A stretch of DNA of 64,000 nucleotides from Sabellastarte sp. h YS-2021 (GCA_964017235.1 OZ024929.1:156349609-156413608); one strand, 5' to 3'. Positions 51,768-63,925 are shown, counted from the stretch's first letter. The notes: a model not told the origin generated them from the sequence alone. Made by a program: numbers and translations.

Positions 51768-52892
51768 CTAGACCTACGCATCGGAGAACCGATGCAAATT
51801 TGTATCCACCGAAAAGACAACTCACCAAAGCCAGTGAGCCATCATTTCACCTTGAAGGAGGGGCCCAAGGTTAAATCTGAAAACATCAGATTCCCAGCCC
51901 ATGAGCTATAAGTTGGTTTCATATTGCAAACCTCTAGGACCAATAATAAGCAAGTTATCAGCACTTTTAAGTTTGGCTATTGTCGTTTGACCTTGAAGGA
52001 GGGGCCCAAGGTCAAATCTGACCACATCAAAAGATTCCTAGAACATGATTTCCTATAGGTTGGTTTATATTACAAACTTCTAGGACCAATAATAAGCGAG
52101 CTATAAGCACTTCTAAGTTTGGGTATCCTCGTTTGACCTTGAAGGAGGGGCCCCAGGTCAAATCTGAGCACATCAAAAGATTCCTAGCCCATGATTTCCT
52201 ATATGTTGGTTTACCATCCCAAACCTCTAGGACCAATAATAGCAAGTTATAAGCACTTTTAGGTTTGGATATCCTCATTTGACCTTGAAGGAGGCGCCCA
52301 AGGTTAAATCCGACCACACTAAAATATTCCCAGCCCATGATTTCCTATAGGTTGGTGTACCATCCCAAACCTCTAGGACCAATAATAAGTGAGTTATAAG
52401 CACTTTTAAGTTTGGCTATCCTCGCTGAACCTTGAAGGAGGGGTATAAGGTCAAATTTTACCACAGCAGGAAATTCTCAGCCCATGATTTCCTATGGGTT
52501 GGTTTACCATCCCAAACCTGTATGACCAATAACAAGCGAGTTACAAGCACTATAAGTTTGGCTATCCTTGTTTGACCTTGAAGGAGGGGTCCAAGGTCAA
52601 ATCTGAACACACCAGAAGATTCCCAGCCCATGATTTCCTATAAGTTGGTTCACCATCCCAAACCTCGAGGACCAATAATAAGTGAGTTATAAGCACTTTT
52701 AAGGTTGGCTATCTTTGCTTAACCTTGAAGGAGGGGTCCAAGGTCAAAGCTGACCACACCAAAAGATTCTCAGCCCATGATTTCATATAGGTTGGTTCAC
52801 CATCCCAAACCTCTAGGACCAAAAATAAGCGAGTTATAAGCACTTTTAAGTTTGGCTATCCTCGTTTGACCTTGAAGGAGGGGTCCAAGGTC
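51768..52892 (-). repeat. Family B repeat element, copy 3
   Basis: Terminus CTAG at 51768-51771 next to A (T on the minus strand); hairpin GCATCGG/CCGATGC (about 51779-51796). Seven or more units follow: the mark gtttgacc-type recurs at 51985, 52131, 52277, 52425, 52570, 52717, 52864 (spacing 145-148). The array is cut at 52892 by the Polinton. Confidence 0.85.
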
Positions 52893-53409
52893 AGTAGTAT
52901 AGGATGGTAATCTGACCCTATTTTTTTTTTGAAAATTGAAAACGCTACGACTGAAAATGTGTCCTGAAATGATGACGTGACACACGGTTAACATCACAGT
53001 GTTTTGTTTTTGTGACATAAGAAAACTGCAATTTACATTTAGCGATTTCATTAAAACATGCAAACTGATAAAAAAAAGCATTATAAACGCTTAAGTATGA
53101 CATACATAATTTTATTGAAAATGAGTTATTGCCACAAAGATGCTTGATTATTTATTGTTAAAAGCAGTTACTTTTAAATTGTTTTTTAAAGGTGAATAAT
53201 GAAACTTTTGTAAAGTCTCTTCAACGCTATAATAGTAAGCGTAAAATAAACAGTGTTGTCTACACTGCAGGGATGAAGATGGTCAATTCCTCCTGCATAA
53301 ATAACACACTTTTAATTGGGGGAGGAGGCCCTCCACTGAAATCTGTTTTGAAAACACCAATAAATAGATGTCTCTCTTGCCAGAAAGCATCATTCATATG
53401 CAAGGCCGC

Positions 53410-53605
53410 AAAGGAGACACATGGATAACTGGTGGGTGAAAAGTCCTTGGTCAAATATTCATGCCAAATGATCATACTTGCTATTATGATTATAGCATCT
53501 ATTGTGAACCTGTCATTGAACCGGGACGAAAAGGGTATTTGGCTACCACTGTTGTGTTCATCTTTGGGATACATACTGCCAAATACTAGTATAAAAAAGA
53601 AAGAA
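53410..53605 (+). pseudogene. Polinton short hydrophobic protein remnant
   Basis: A hydrophobic stretch (MIILAIMIIASIVNLSLN) followed by GIWLPLL...GYILPN looks membrane-associated. Function unknown; fossil. Confidence 0.4.
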
Positions 53606-54690
53606 TGAATAAGCTTGTAAGTGCGATTTTCTTTGATACCCGACACCCCACAAGCTTTTCTGGTCCACAGAAATTGTATGAGGCTGCAGTCAAACAAGAC
53701 AGCTCTGTGGCTCTCAGTGCCGTGAAGAGTTGGTTGAGTGGAGAGGAGACATACACATTACACAAGCCATCAAAAAAGAAAATTAAAAGAAACAATAGAT
53801 CAACAGTGGGATGTTGACTTGATGGACATGACAAAAGTAGAAAAATACAATGACGGTTATCATTACATTCTTTTAGCTATTGACATCTTTTCTTGTTATG
53901 TATGGACGGTCCCACTGAGGGATAAATCTGGAAATGAAGTACTTCATGCACTCTCAAAGATATTCATGGAAAGAGTACCAGAAACTGTGTGTTCAGACAA
54001 AGGCACAGAATTTTTAGGACAGAGTTCAGAGTTCATTCAAATCACACTTAATCCATCACTTTGTGACCCAAAATGAAGTGAAGGCCAATTATGCAGAAAG
54101 AGCTATTAAAACCATAAAAGGAAAAATGTACAAGTACTTTACATATAAGCAGTCTTACCGTTATATTGATGCACTGCAAGACATTACACGGGCTTACAAC
54201 TCAAGTGTACACCGTTCCATTAAAATGGCACCAGCACAAGTGACAATGAGCAAACTGAATTTAGAAAGAATGAAGAAAGAATGAAGAGTAACAAAAACAC
54301 TTTTAAGTTTAAAGTTGGGGACTTTGTCAGAATCTCACTTGCCAGAAAGACATTCACAAGGGAATATGATCAGAGGTGGAGTGGTGAACTGTTCCAAATA
54401 GTCAACAGAGATGGGTCGCAAAGGTATCCCACATACAAAATCAAAGCCTATGCTGGGGAGCCCATTGATGGAACATTTTATGAAGAAGAGCTACAGAAGG
54501 TCACTCCAAATGAGTATTATAAGGTGGAAAAATTTTTGAAAAGTCGCCAAATTAAAGGTCTCCTGAAAGAGGTCTTGGTGAGGTGGTTACATTGGCCACC
54601 AAAGTATGATTCTTGGGTACCAGCCACAGACATCACTGGTAAATGGAAGGTCTCCCGAACCTGTGTTGTCATTTCAACATGAACAATCGT
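53606..54690 (+). pseudogene. Polinton integrase remnant with chromodomain
   Basis: Retroviral-type DDE core (DLMDMTKVEKYNDGYHYILL, VCSDKGTEF, NYAERAIKTIKGKMY) and a C-terminal chromodomain (VRWLHWPPKYDSWVPATDI). This pairing is typical of Polintons. Fossil, broken. Confidence 0.8.
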
Positions 54691-54749
54691 GGTGAAAACA
54701 TATCTGTAATTTAAAAGAATGAATACGTGTTAAGGATTTTAGCTGAAGG

Positions 54750-55690
54750 TGACCCCAAAATGACAAAGTACATCATTTGTGGTGCAGACAGACCACCCAT
54801 TCACTGTTATGTAGATTGTGCTCACAATATTCTAGAGGGGAATATTCCTCTTGGGCTGAAAGAAAAGAAAAGACTGGGAAAGTATGAGTGCGAGCATTAA
54901 GGAAAAAGAATACCTCTGACAGAAAAAAAGAAACAAATTTTGCAAGAGGATGGATTTCTGCCTGCTTTATTGGCTCCTATTTTAGGAACTGTTATTCCTC
55001 CACTTGCTAAGAAACTGGTAGGGGTTTTCACTTGGCGATGAATAAATTTATCAAAAAAATTGTTGTGCCCAAGTCATTCTTGAACACCAGACACTGTGCA
55101 CCAGTAGGAAGAGATGCCATAGCTACAGCTATGGCCAGATTAGAAAAAGATATGAGTGGACTGTTAGAAGACCCTGTATTGGAACCAACTGGAAAAATGA
55201 AGCTGTACAATCAGTCGATAAATTGTCTGCTGACTCATGATAGAAAGCAAGGCTCTGAACCTGTGGATCCTTTTCCAGATCTTGTGGTCCCTGTGGAAGA
55301 CCCTAAAGAAGATTTAGAAGATGACTTGGCCATCACTCTGCCACCTTCTCTGAGGAGTAAAGGTCAGCACCTGTATCAAAAGTTAAAAGGGACTTTACAA
55401 TGGAATGACAGGCGAAATTTTAACAGAAGAGAATCGACCCATTAGTGGATCACACATTACAGATTTGATTAACACGGCTATTCGGACACAGTGAAAAAAT
55501 AAGAAAACTCCCAACTGGTTGGGGATACTTTAATCAAAAGTTAAAAGAGGCTAACATTCCAGACAGCTTATTAGGTTGTGGTCCCAAGTTTCAACTACAA
55601 GAGGAGGTGTGGAAACCTGAACCAGAATCCAAATCAGAATGGCAACCAAAGACTCCAAGAAAAAAGTACAAATGGGAGAGTACATAAAAG
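54750..55690 (+). pseudogene. Polinton accessory region, small proteins
   Basis: Contains a short basic/hydrophobic piece (GFLPALLAPILGTVIPPLAK) like small adenovirus-type core proteins of Polintons, and a ~137-residue acidic protein region without a known domain. Fossil. Confidence 0.5.
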
Positions 55691-55699
55691 GGAAAACAT

Positions 55700-56460
55700 C
55701 CTTTGATTTTCTTCAGTATGATGAGACAGACAGACCATGAAGGACTTTTATGTCTATTTACCAAGCAATACAAAGCTCACGGGTAATACTCCCGGAGAGT
55801 TTATTGTACCACTGGATCAACCTTATGAACTGGTCGATGGGAAGTGGGACTGATGGAAATTCAGTATGCAAGAACGTGGTATAATGTCCCTTCAAATCAA
55901 TATGTTCAAGTTGGGAATACAACCATTCTCATCCCTGAGGGTATTTATGCTGAGATAAAGATATTGATCAAAACCTTAAATGAAAAAAATTAAATGGGAC
56001 CTTGGTGCAAATGCACCTATCACTGTTGAATTCAATACCATTGAAGCCACACAAAAAACAAGACTTAAAATTGCAATAAATGATGCATCAGAGGACTTAC
56101 CACCAGACTTCATCTTTCCAAGAGATTAAGTGACATATTAGGATTTGTCAAGACAGGCCCATTTGCACCTAGAGATAGAAAATCAGAGTATCCGGCTGAC
56201 ATTGAAGATGGCACACACAACTTGTACGTCTATTGTGATTTAATTGAGCATGTGGCCGTGGGAAATGCCAAGGTGCCCCTCCTGAGAGTTGTACCCATCC
56301 AAAAGTATCCCATTATCACCACCTCCTATAATCAAGTGTTCTATCCAGTGATTAGAAAGATTTTTGGAGCTGTTGAAATCAATATAAAGGGGGTTACGGG
56401 AGAAATTATTCCATTTATTGGTGGGAAGTCATTCGTAACACTTCACTATCGTCAAAAATG
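55700..56460 (+). pseudogene. Polinton penton-like (minor capsid) remnant
   Basis: Pieces such as GEFIVPLDQPYEL and a C-terminal YPIITTSYNQVFYPVI...GGKSFVTLHYR fit the single jelly-roll minor capsid protein of Polintons. Broken. Confidence 0.6.
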
Positions 56461-56841
56461 AAACACCAGGATTACTGCTGCAGTGATTCTACCCATCAAG
56501 CATATGAGCAGTATTACACAAGTCAAGCAGGAAGTGGATTACCAGGATTTCAAGGTTTGCAATATCAAAGAGGTCACGGTTTGGGAAGCCTGTTTCGGGG
56601 ACTCGGAGTGGCTGCTCCCCTGTTGAAGAAAGGTGCCATTGCACTGGGAAAGTCCTTGGGACAGAAAGCTCTCAAAGCAGGTGTGGAATTGGCACAAGAT
56701 TACCTGGGAGATAATAAAAGGAAAGCAACCAAAGAAAGCGTGTCATTTCATCAAGAGCAGTCAAAAGAGGAGGACCTCCCAGGAAAAAACAAAAAGATAT
56801 ATACTCTTAAACATGCCTCTGATTCACCCACTGTCATGTGA
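56458..56841 (+). pseudogene. Polinton PX-like protein
   Basis: Starts by overlapping the end of the penton-like region. Gly-rich (GSGLPGFQGLQYQRGHGLGS), then a hydrophobic/amphipathic part (GVAAPLLKKGAIALGKSLG), then a basic tail, resembling adenovirus-type minor core proteins in Polintons. Confidence 0.6.
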
Positions 56842-57746
56842 GTGTGTTAAAAGTGAATTGGATTTGTTTGCTGTGCCACTCACTCAAACCAGTGTTGAAG
56901 GGAGATGGACCAATTACAGCCATCAGGGACAGTGATGACACAATTGAATTTAAAATTGCTGAGACGGACTCAGGGTACATAGATTCAAACAGCTTCATTC
57001 GAGTCAAGGCTAAAATTGTGAATGCTGAGGGAGAGGCTTTGGGTGCCACTGCAGATGTTGCCCCGGTAAATTTTTGGCTGTATGCTTTGTTTAGTCAGTT
57101 AGACATGACTCTGAAAGATATTTTAGTCACCACCTCCAACAACACCTATCCTTACAAAGCATACACAGAAACACTCCTCAGCTTTGGGACTGAGAGCAAA
57201 CAAAGTCAACTCACAGCAACAATGTGGTACAAAGACAGAAATAACTTTTCTCTAGACCAACTCAATAAGGGATACATCAAAAGAAAGGCGCTTGCCCATG
57301 AAAGTCACTTGATTGATATGATGGGAAAACTGCACCTGGACCTCATGTTCCAAGATCGCATACTCAATCACACACCCATCAAGTTATGTATGCACCACGG
57401 AGAATGCTTCCCCTTTCAAAAACTGTTGTAAAAATAACATCTCACAGCGAATATACAGTACATTTATATTTTTATTATCCAGTATTTTAGGTTTATTTTA
57501 TTATCTACCTGACGTTAATTTGATTTTTTATCCCCTATAACTCTTATTGTGATTTTACAATATTTTGGGTATTATCGCCCACCTAGCCAGGAATTACTGG
57601 TAACTGTTTTCAATCTTATCATGCCCATTGTATATTCTTGCTAATTGTGTGTAAATTTAATTTGGTTCATTACTCTAGCAGATGGTTTTAATAGCATTGT
57701 AACTTCTTTTGTCAGTTTCTCTTGTATTTCAGTATAAAAATACTAT

Positions 57747-60530
57747 TTGGGTTGTGGTTGGTTTGGAGTTCATACAGAAACACATATTCGTACCACTGAT
57801 TCTAATAGTTTTCTTCATTCCCTCACCCCTGATGGGTTCTCATTGATACATAGGCTACGTTCAACAGGTATTGGTGGTGGTGTTGGTTTCTTCATTTGTG
57901 AATCATACAAATATCGCAAGGTGGATATCCCAAATTACAGTTCCTTTGAAAATATTGTCCTATCAATTTCAGTTTTGTGCCGAACTTTGCTCCTAGCTTC
58001 TATCTATCATCCTCCTGGGCTGTGTTCTTCCATTTTTTTAGATGAATTTATGTCCTTTGTCTGTTTTCTGTCTTCTGTTGATTGCAATTACTTCATCTGC
58101 GGTGATTTCAATATACACGTTGATGTACCTTGTACTGATAGTTACAAATTGGAATCCCTTTTAGAATCATGTAATCTAACACTGTCAGTTAACAATACCA
58201 CTCACTTGCACAGTCATATCCTTGATCTCATTCTTTCCCCCAAGGATCAAGATATGTGCGTACATGTTGACATCTGTGAATTCATATCTGATCATGCAGT
58301 CATTAAATGTGCTATTGACTTTCCTTCCTCCCTTGCAAACTGCCAAACAAGAATTTCCTATAGGAGGTACCATCGTATAAATATGTCCAACTTTAGGTCT
58401 GACCTTAAAGATATGCCTTTTGTGAAATGTCCAGCAAATTCTGTGTCAAAGCTCTATGATCAATACGTACATGACTGGAGTCGCATGCTCCTCTTGTGTC
58501 CAGTTTGAAGATGAAACAGCATGCTGACTGGCTCTCAGAGAGCTGTCGTCTTGCAAAGTCACTCAGACGTCAATCTGAACGTGCTTGCCAAAAAGATAAA
58601 AGTCAATACAACAGGAGTCGTCTTCGGCGTCAAATTGCCTGGTGTAATCGTCTTGCCAATAGGGACAAGACTGTCTATTACAGGAAACTTATCTCCGACA
58701 ACAGATATGATTCCAAGAAACTATGGCGGGAGTTACACAAAGTCCTACATAGATCCCACGGCACTACTTTGCCCACTTGTGAATCCTCAAAGTCATTGGC
58801 TGATTGTTTTGCTACATTTTTCTCAACTAAAATCATGAAAATCCGTGAGAATTTCTCCTCATCTGAGTCCTGTAACATGGTACATCCCCCTTTTGACCCT
58901 CCTAAATTAACTGTCTTTACTCAAGTCACTCAAGATGAAATTGGTAAAATAATCAGCAAATCACCAAATCATGCCTGTTGGACCCATTGCCCACATTCCT
59001 TATTAAGGAATGCATTGACATCCTTCTACCATCTATAACCAAATTGGTTAAATGTTCGCTCTGGGAGGGACTGGTTCCAGATGGGTTCAAAAAAGCTGTA
59101 GTCACTCCACTTATAAAGAAGGTCTCACTTCCTGTTGAGTATTTGAAAAACTACCGCCCAGTATCTGGACTTAGCTTCATTTCTAAACTGGTGAAACGTG
59201 TAGTTGCTAAACAGCTGGTTGACCATATTTATCGATATGGCTTGGATAACTCATACCAGTCAGCGTATAAGTCAGGTCACTCAACGGAAATGGCTGTGCT
59301 TTCCATCAAAAATGATATTCATTTGTCACTATCTCGGGGTGAAGCTACTGCCTTGGTATGCTTTTGATACTATTGATCATTCCACTCTCCTCAGCTGTCT
59401 TCTGGATTGGTTCGGTGTTGGTGGTTCTGCTCTCAAACGGTTCTCTTGTTACTTGACAGAACATTTTCAATCTGTTAAGATTGGTTCTACTTTGTCTGAT
59501 TTACAAAAACTGCTGTTCGGTGTGCCTCAGGGTTCTGTTCTGGGTCCTCTGCTATTCTCTCTTTACACATCTCCCCTTAGTACTTGGTAAACACCCCTTA
59601 GTACTTGGTAAACTCCCCTTAGTACTTGGTAAACACAAAGGCATAAACTTTCATTTCTATGCCGATAATTCACAACTTTATGTCCATCTGTCACACATAA
59701 ATGCCTCAGCTGCTGTTGATAAGTTGAACAGATGCCTTCAAGATGTTAAGGAATGGATGTCGTCTAGCAAACTTAAACTTAATCCTGATAAAACTGAGTT
59801 TATACTTTTTGGCTCCAAGAAACAGAGAGAAAGGTTAAATGTATGTTCCCCAATTGATACTTTGGGAAACCCCCTTCACCCCACTGAGTCAGTCAGGAAC
59901 CCGGGTGTGTGGTTCGACTCTGAGTTTTCTTTCTCTAAACATGTCCAGAATGTTTGTAAAAGCTGCTTTATTCAACTGAGGGATTTTAGATATATTATGC
60001 AGTTCTTGACTCAGGATGCAGCTGTGTTAGTTGCCAATGCTTTTGTTAGTAGTCGGTTGGACTACTGTAACTCACTTTTCAGGAGTCTCTCTAAATTCAA
60101 TCTTCATAGATTACAGTCTATCCAAAATAGTGCAGCTAGAATTGTGACAAATTCGAGTAAATATACTCGGATAACTCCGGTACTCAGGAAACTCCATTGG
60201 CTCCCTGTTCAGGTTCGCTCAGAGTTCAAACTGGCTACCCTGGTGTACAAGTTTATTCATACTGGTTTCCCTAAATATTTTGCTCCATATCTATCCACAT
60301 AGCACACTACTTACAATACTAGATGTAGTCAGAGTGTTGCCAATTTCCTTAATGTACCAAAATTTCAACCTACAATTCACAAGTCCACTAAGCAGTTTGG
60401 TTTCAGTTTTGCCTTTGATGCTCCCACTGTTTGGAATTCACTTCCTGAAGACATTCGTGCATCACCCACTATTGCCTCTTTTCGAAAGAAGCTCAAAACC
60501 TATCTCTACGCAAAGGCTGATCCTCCTTAG
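57747..60530 (+). pseudogene. CR1/L2-type LINE ORF2 (endonuclease and reverse transcriptase), broken
   Basis: The endonuclease lacks its extreme N-terminus; visible are TETHI, GGGVGFF, SIYHPPG, CGDFNIHVD, LDLILSP and SDHAVI. The reverse transcriptase has LKNYRPVSGLSFISKLVKR, QSAYKSGHSTE, FDTIDHSTLL and GVPQGSVLGPLLFSLY. Its catalytic YADN has Asn where the second Asp of YADD is expected. The C-terminal part (LHWLPVQVRSEFKLATLVYK, APTVWNSLPEDIR) is typical of CR1/L2. Frames change near 58500, 58975, 59360 and just before 59573, and a TAG lies at 60300-60302, so the copy is dead. The coding end is TAG 60528-60530. Confidence 0.82.
59573..59635 (+). repeat. 21-bp unit, three tandem copies, inside the LINE reverse transcriptase
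   Basis: Units at 59573, 59594 and 59615 (ccccttagtacttggtaaac plus one base) differ by one base. Being a multiple of three, the repeat adds seven codons per unit (PLVLGKH-like) just before the YADN site. Confidence 0.85.
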
Positions 60531-61349
60531 CTCAGTTTCTCTTATGGCTTCTCCGTGGGGCCGACCTATTTCTGTCCCTGGACTTTGAATTTGTATATTG
60601 CTATTGTCTTGTTGTGCCTTAGAGTCCACTACTAGTGGAGATTAAGCGCTATAAAAGTCGAAATAGAATTACATCTCATCAGAAGGAAGGATAAGTTTGC
60701 CATAGCCCAACAGATAATAATTCAGAATGAAGCTGGATAGTGTTAAGATGATGATCAGAAAAGTTCAAGTGAATTCAGTTATCCAGGCAGTTCATGCAAA
60801 GGCCTTAGAAATGGGAACAACCAAGTACAGCCAGTTCAGGCACAAGAAGTCATGCAGAAGAAAATTTGTATTTAGTTCAAATTCCAAAATGTATTGTCAT
60901 AGGTTTTGTCAAAAACAGGGGCATCAATGGAACGTACCAAACAAACCCGTTCCAGTTTGAACATTTTGATATGGACCATATCACACTGAGTGTGGGTGGC
61001 ACATCCGTTCCTGGTAAAGCACTTCAACCTGACTTTGAGATGGGATACTACATGAATTGCTCTATGACTCTCTTCTCTGGCATGGGATCAATGTATCAAG
61101 ATGAAGGGAACCACACAGATAGGGAGGAATATGAAAAGGGATATACCTTGATCTGCTTTGATTTGTCATCTGATTTGGAAGAGGGTGGAGGATATGTGAA
61201 TTTGAGAAAAACTGGCACAGTTTCACTTGAGGTGCACTTCAAAAAAGAATTGACAGAAACCTTGAACATGATTGCGTACGCAGAATTTGAAAATACCATT
61301 GAAATCTACCAGTACAGATCTGTTGTGACCAACTTTACCCTGTAGAGTG

Positions 61350-61785
61350 ATAAATACATTTGAATTAGAAAAAGTGTTAAAGACCTTCAAGTCACCAGGA
61401 TGGGACACTGGAGTTTTTGCGAGAAATTTCCTGAGAAGTTGAACAAAAAAACGTGTCTTTATTTGCAACACAGACTGCTCTCACAATGAAGGAACCCAAC
61501 TGGGTGGCACTCAGCATCAATGACCAAGGTGAGGGTCTGTACTTTGACTCTTATAGATTACCACCTGTCTTCGAAGAATTCAGCACATTTTTTGAAGGTC
61601 GTGTTTGCACTTACAATGATGTTCAACTGCAGAGACCTTTCTCACTGGCCTTTGGACATTACTGTGCATTGTTTGCCCTCCACACCTTTGCTGGATGCAG
61701 CATGGAGACTACCGTCAACAGGATGGAGAAATACAGTGATGACCTGATTGAAAACTTTGTAGAACAAATTTTGATGAAATATTAA
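61350..61785 (+). pseudogene. Polinton cysteine protease remnant
   Basis: Adenain-type features: NWVALSIND, YFDSYRLPP and GHYCALFALHTFA, the His, Asp/Ser-Tyr and Cys regions of adenovirus-type proteases, which mature capsids. Fossil. Confidence 0.7.
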
Positions 61786-61830
61786 AGACTCACAAATGAT
61801 TTTAATTGCTTTAAACTTTGTTGTGCATTA

Positions 61831-62810
61831 AAAAAATAGCATCAGAAATGCCTGTACCCCACAGCCTAGGGAAATATTTTTAACATCATGAGATATAGAA
61901 GTACTGTATCAGTACAAAGTTCAGGATACTTTCAGAGCACTGTCAGTTATATAAAGGTCCAAAGAATGTTTAAATGGAGAAAATAATGTCTAAAAGAAAG
62001 ATAATGCATGTAAAGATGAAGTATTAAAACAAGATAATTCAATAACAAAATGACAGCATTAATCAGTAAACTAAAACTACAACACTCTTTATCTATATCT
62101 GCATGGCCGAATTATGGTTTAGATGTTTTGAATATTACCATGCATACAGAAGTGGTAATACATTCAATGAATGCTTATGTGTGGTGTTGGAGCAAAATCT
62201 GTGGCTCACTTGATGAAATTCCATCTGTTACAATGGGAAGTTATAAAAGTAAAATTCTTAATAAATTCTAATATGACTTTAACACTGCTTAATCTGCATG
62301 AAAAGACAGACCCAAAGGTGCAACAAGATTTTAAAGGTCAAGGTCACTACGACAAGGTCAAAGGTCAAGTTAAGGTCACACCATGATAATGCACACCTAT
62401 AACCCCTAACCAATGTCCCCACCAAGTATCAACTTCCTACACCTTACAGTTTCCGAGATATAGCCCAGACAAGATTTTATAGGTCAAGGTCACTACGGCA
62501 AGGTCAAATCAAGGTCAAACCATGACATTGCACACCTACATCCCCTAACCAATGTCCCTAGTAAGTATCAACTTCCTACACCTCACGGTTTCCGAGATAT
62601 AGCCCAGACAAGATTTTATAGGTCAAGGTCACTACAGCAAGGTCAAATCAAGGTCACACCATGACATTGCACACCTACACCCCCTAACCAATGTCCCTAC
62701 CAAGTATCAACTTCCTACACCTTACGGTTTCCGAGATATAGCCTGGACAAGATTTTATAGGTCAAGGTCACAACAGCAAGGTCAAAGGTCAAATCAAGGT
62801 CAGACCATGC
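61831..62810 (-). repeat. F-family repeat element inserted in the Polinton
   Basis: Reverse orientation relative to 25428-26170: begins aaaaaaatagcatcaga...gtaccccacagcc, runs through the conserved middle (61900-62300), and ends in about four units of ~120-150 bp with 'ggtcaaggtcactac', 'atcaacttcctacacct' and 'tttccgagatatagcc'. It lies between the protease and ATPase regions. Confidence 0.75.
62355..62367. promoter_or_regulatory. Perfect DR1 nuclear-receptor motif in F-family repeat
   Basis: AGGTCA-A-AGGTCA. A second perfect copy lies at 62779-62791. The sequence match to RXR/HNF4-type direct-repeat-1 sites is exact; function is not shown. Confidence 0.4.
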
Positions 62811-62814
62811 CCTA

Positions 62815-63434
62815 CCCAAGCTGATTCATCCTTTTACTTGTCGAGTGGCTGGCCCAACAGGAAGTGGAAAAACATCATTCCTGAAAAAGCTACTAGAACT
62901 AAAAAATTAAAAAATATACCAATGCCCAGAAAAAATCCTGTGGTGCTATTCTCAATGGCAGCCTCTTTATGCCACAATAAAAGATGTGGAATTCCGACAA
63001 GGCTTACCAGATTTTGAAAAACTGAAATCTTGCCTTCTGGTGTTAGATGACATGATGGTCTGCTTGGAGAGTGAAGTGGCTGACCTCTTTACCAAAGGGA
63101 GTCATCATAAAAATATATCTGTCATTGCAGTGACCCAAAATGTGTTTCACCAAAGCAAATTCCAGCGGACTATCAGTTTGAACACACTACATGGTCCTGT
63201 TTAAGAATCCCAGAGATGCCAGCCAGATTCAACACTTGGCCAGACAGATGTACCCCAAAGATCCAGAATACCTTGTGCAAGTGTATGAAAGAGTGATGAC
63301 CCTGGGACCGTATAGCTATCTGTTCATTGACCTCAAGCAGGAAACACCGGATAATATGAGACTGAGAGCAAATATATTAGAAGATGAAGAACAATATTAC
63401 TGTCAAAGAAAAAAAAACTTGTATGGACTTTAAT
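62815..63434 (+). pseudogene. Polinton packaging ATPase remnant
   Basis: P-loop AGPTGSGKTSFL, Walker B-like CLLVLDDMM and a sensor-type ISVIAVTQNVF identify the FtsK/HerA-type ATPase of Polintons, which would drive DNA into capsids. Fossil, broken. Confidence 0.78.
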
Positions 63435-63509
63435 GCCTTGTTTTTCTTGAGTTGAAGAATTTGCTGGGATCACTTTGCAACACTTCGTCGTCTGGCAAGT
63501 CAATATGTA

Positions 63510-63925
63510 AATTAGATCAATCAGATGCCTGCATCACCCACCAAACAATCAGACACATCCATCACTCCATTAACCAATCAATGACATCATTAACAAGATG
63601 CCTACATCAACCCCTATACACATCATAAACCAATCATGTGATGTCATCAACCATTCAAATGACTGCCAACCCCTTAACCAGTCAAGATGCACATGATATC
63701 AATTAGATGCCTGTGACATCATTAACCAATCAAATGTCTGCATCAACCCCTAAACCAATCAATATGCAAATGACACCATTAACCAATCAGATGTCTGCAT
63801 CCTGATTGATGTGATGTCATCAACCAATCAGATTGCAAATTACATCATCAACAAATCAGATTCCAGCATCTCGTGACATCAACATCATCCATCAACCAAT
63901 CATTGTTAAAGTCACTCGTTCACTG
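63510..63925. repeat. Irregular array of ACCAATCA, TGACATCA-like and octamer motifs
   Basis: About ten ACCAATCA/ACAAATCA words (CCAAT box) alternate with GACATCA or TGATGTCA-type words at 20-50 base spacing. One perfect octamer ATGCAAAT lies at 63764-63771. The array follows the Polinton ATPase region. Confidence 0.75.

Larger units (their letters stand above)
57445..60670 (+). mobile_element. CR1/L2-group LINE inserted in the Polinton
   Basis: Flanked by the 8-bp direct repeat acatctca (57437-57444 and 60671-60678), a target-site duplication. One ORF2-type region is recognisable. The 3' end is 'gagattaagcgctataaaagtcgaaatagaatt', as in the fragment at 5377-5602. The first ~300 bases are AT-rich without coding. 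Confidence 0.85.
56840..61345 (+). pseudogene. Polinton major capsid protein remnant, interrupted by a LINE
   Basis: Double jelly-roll capsid sequence flanks the LINE at 57445-60670: NFWLYALFSQLDMTLKD on the left; NPFQFEHFDMDHITLSV and FEMGYYMNCSMTLFSGM on the right. Fossil. Confidence 0.75.

Noticed and set aside
51985-52892. Regularly spaced repeats as a CRISPR array
   Set aside because: The units are ~146 bp and similar throughout, with no short constant repeat and unique spacer pattern; the setting is eukaryotic.
55591-55773. Antisense frame in the Polinton as a toxin-like peptide
   Set aside because: Shadow of the sense strand; no signal or motif beyond composition.
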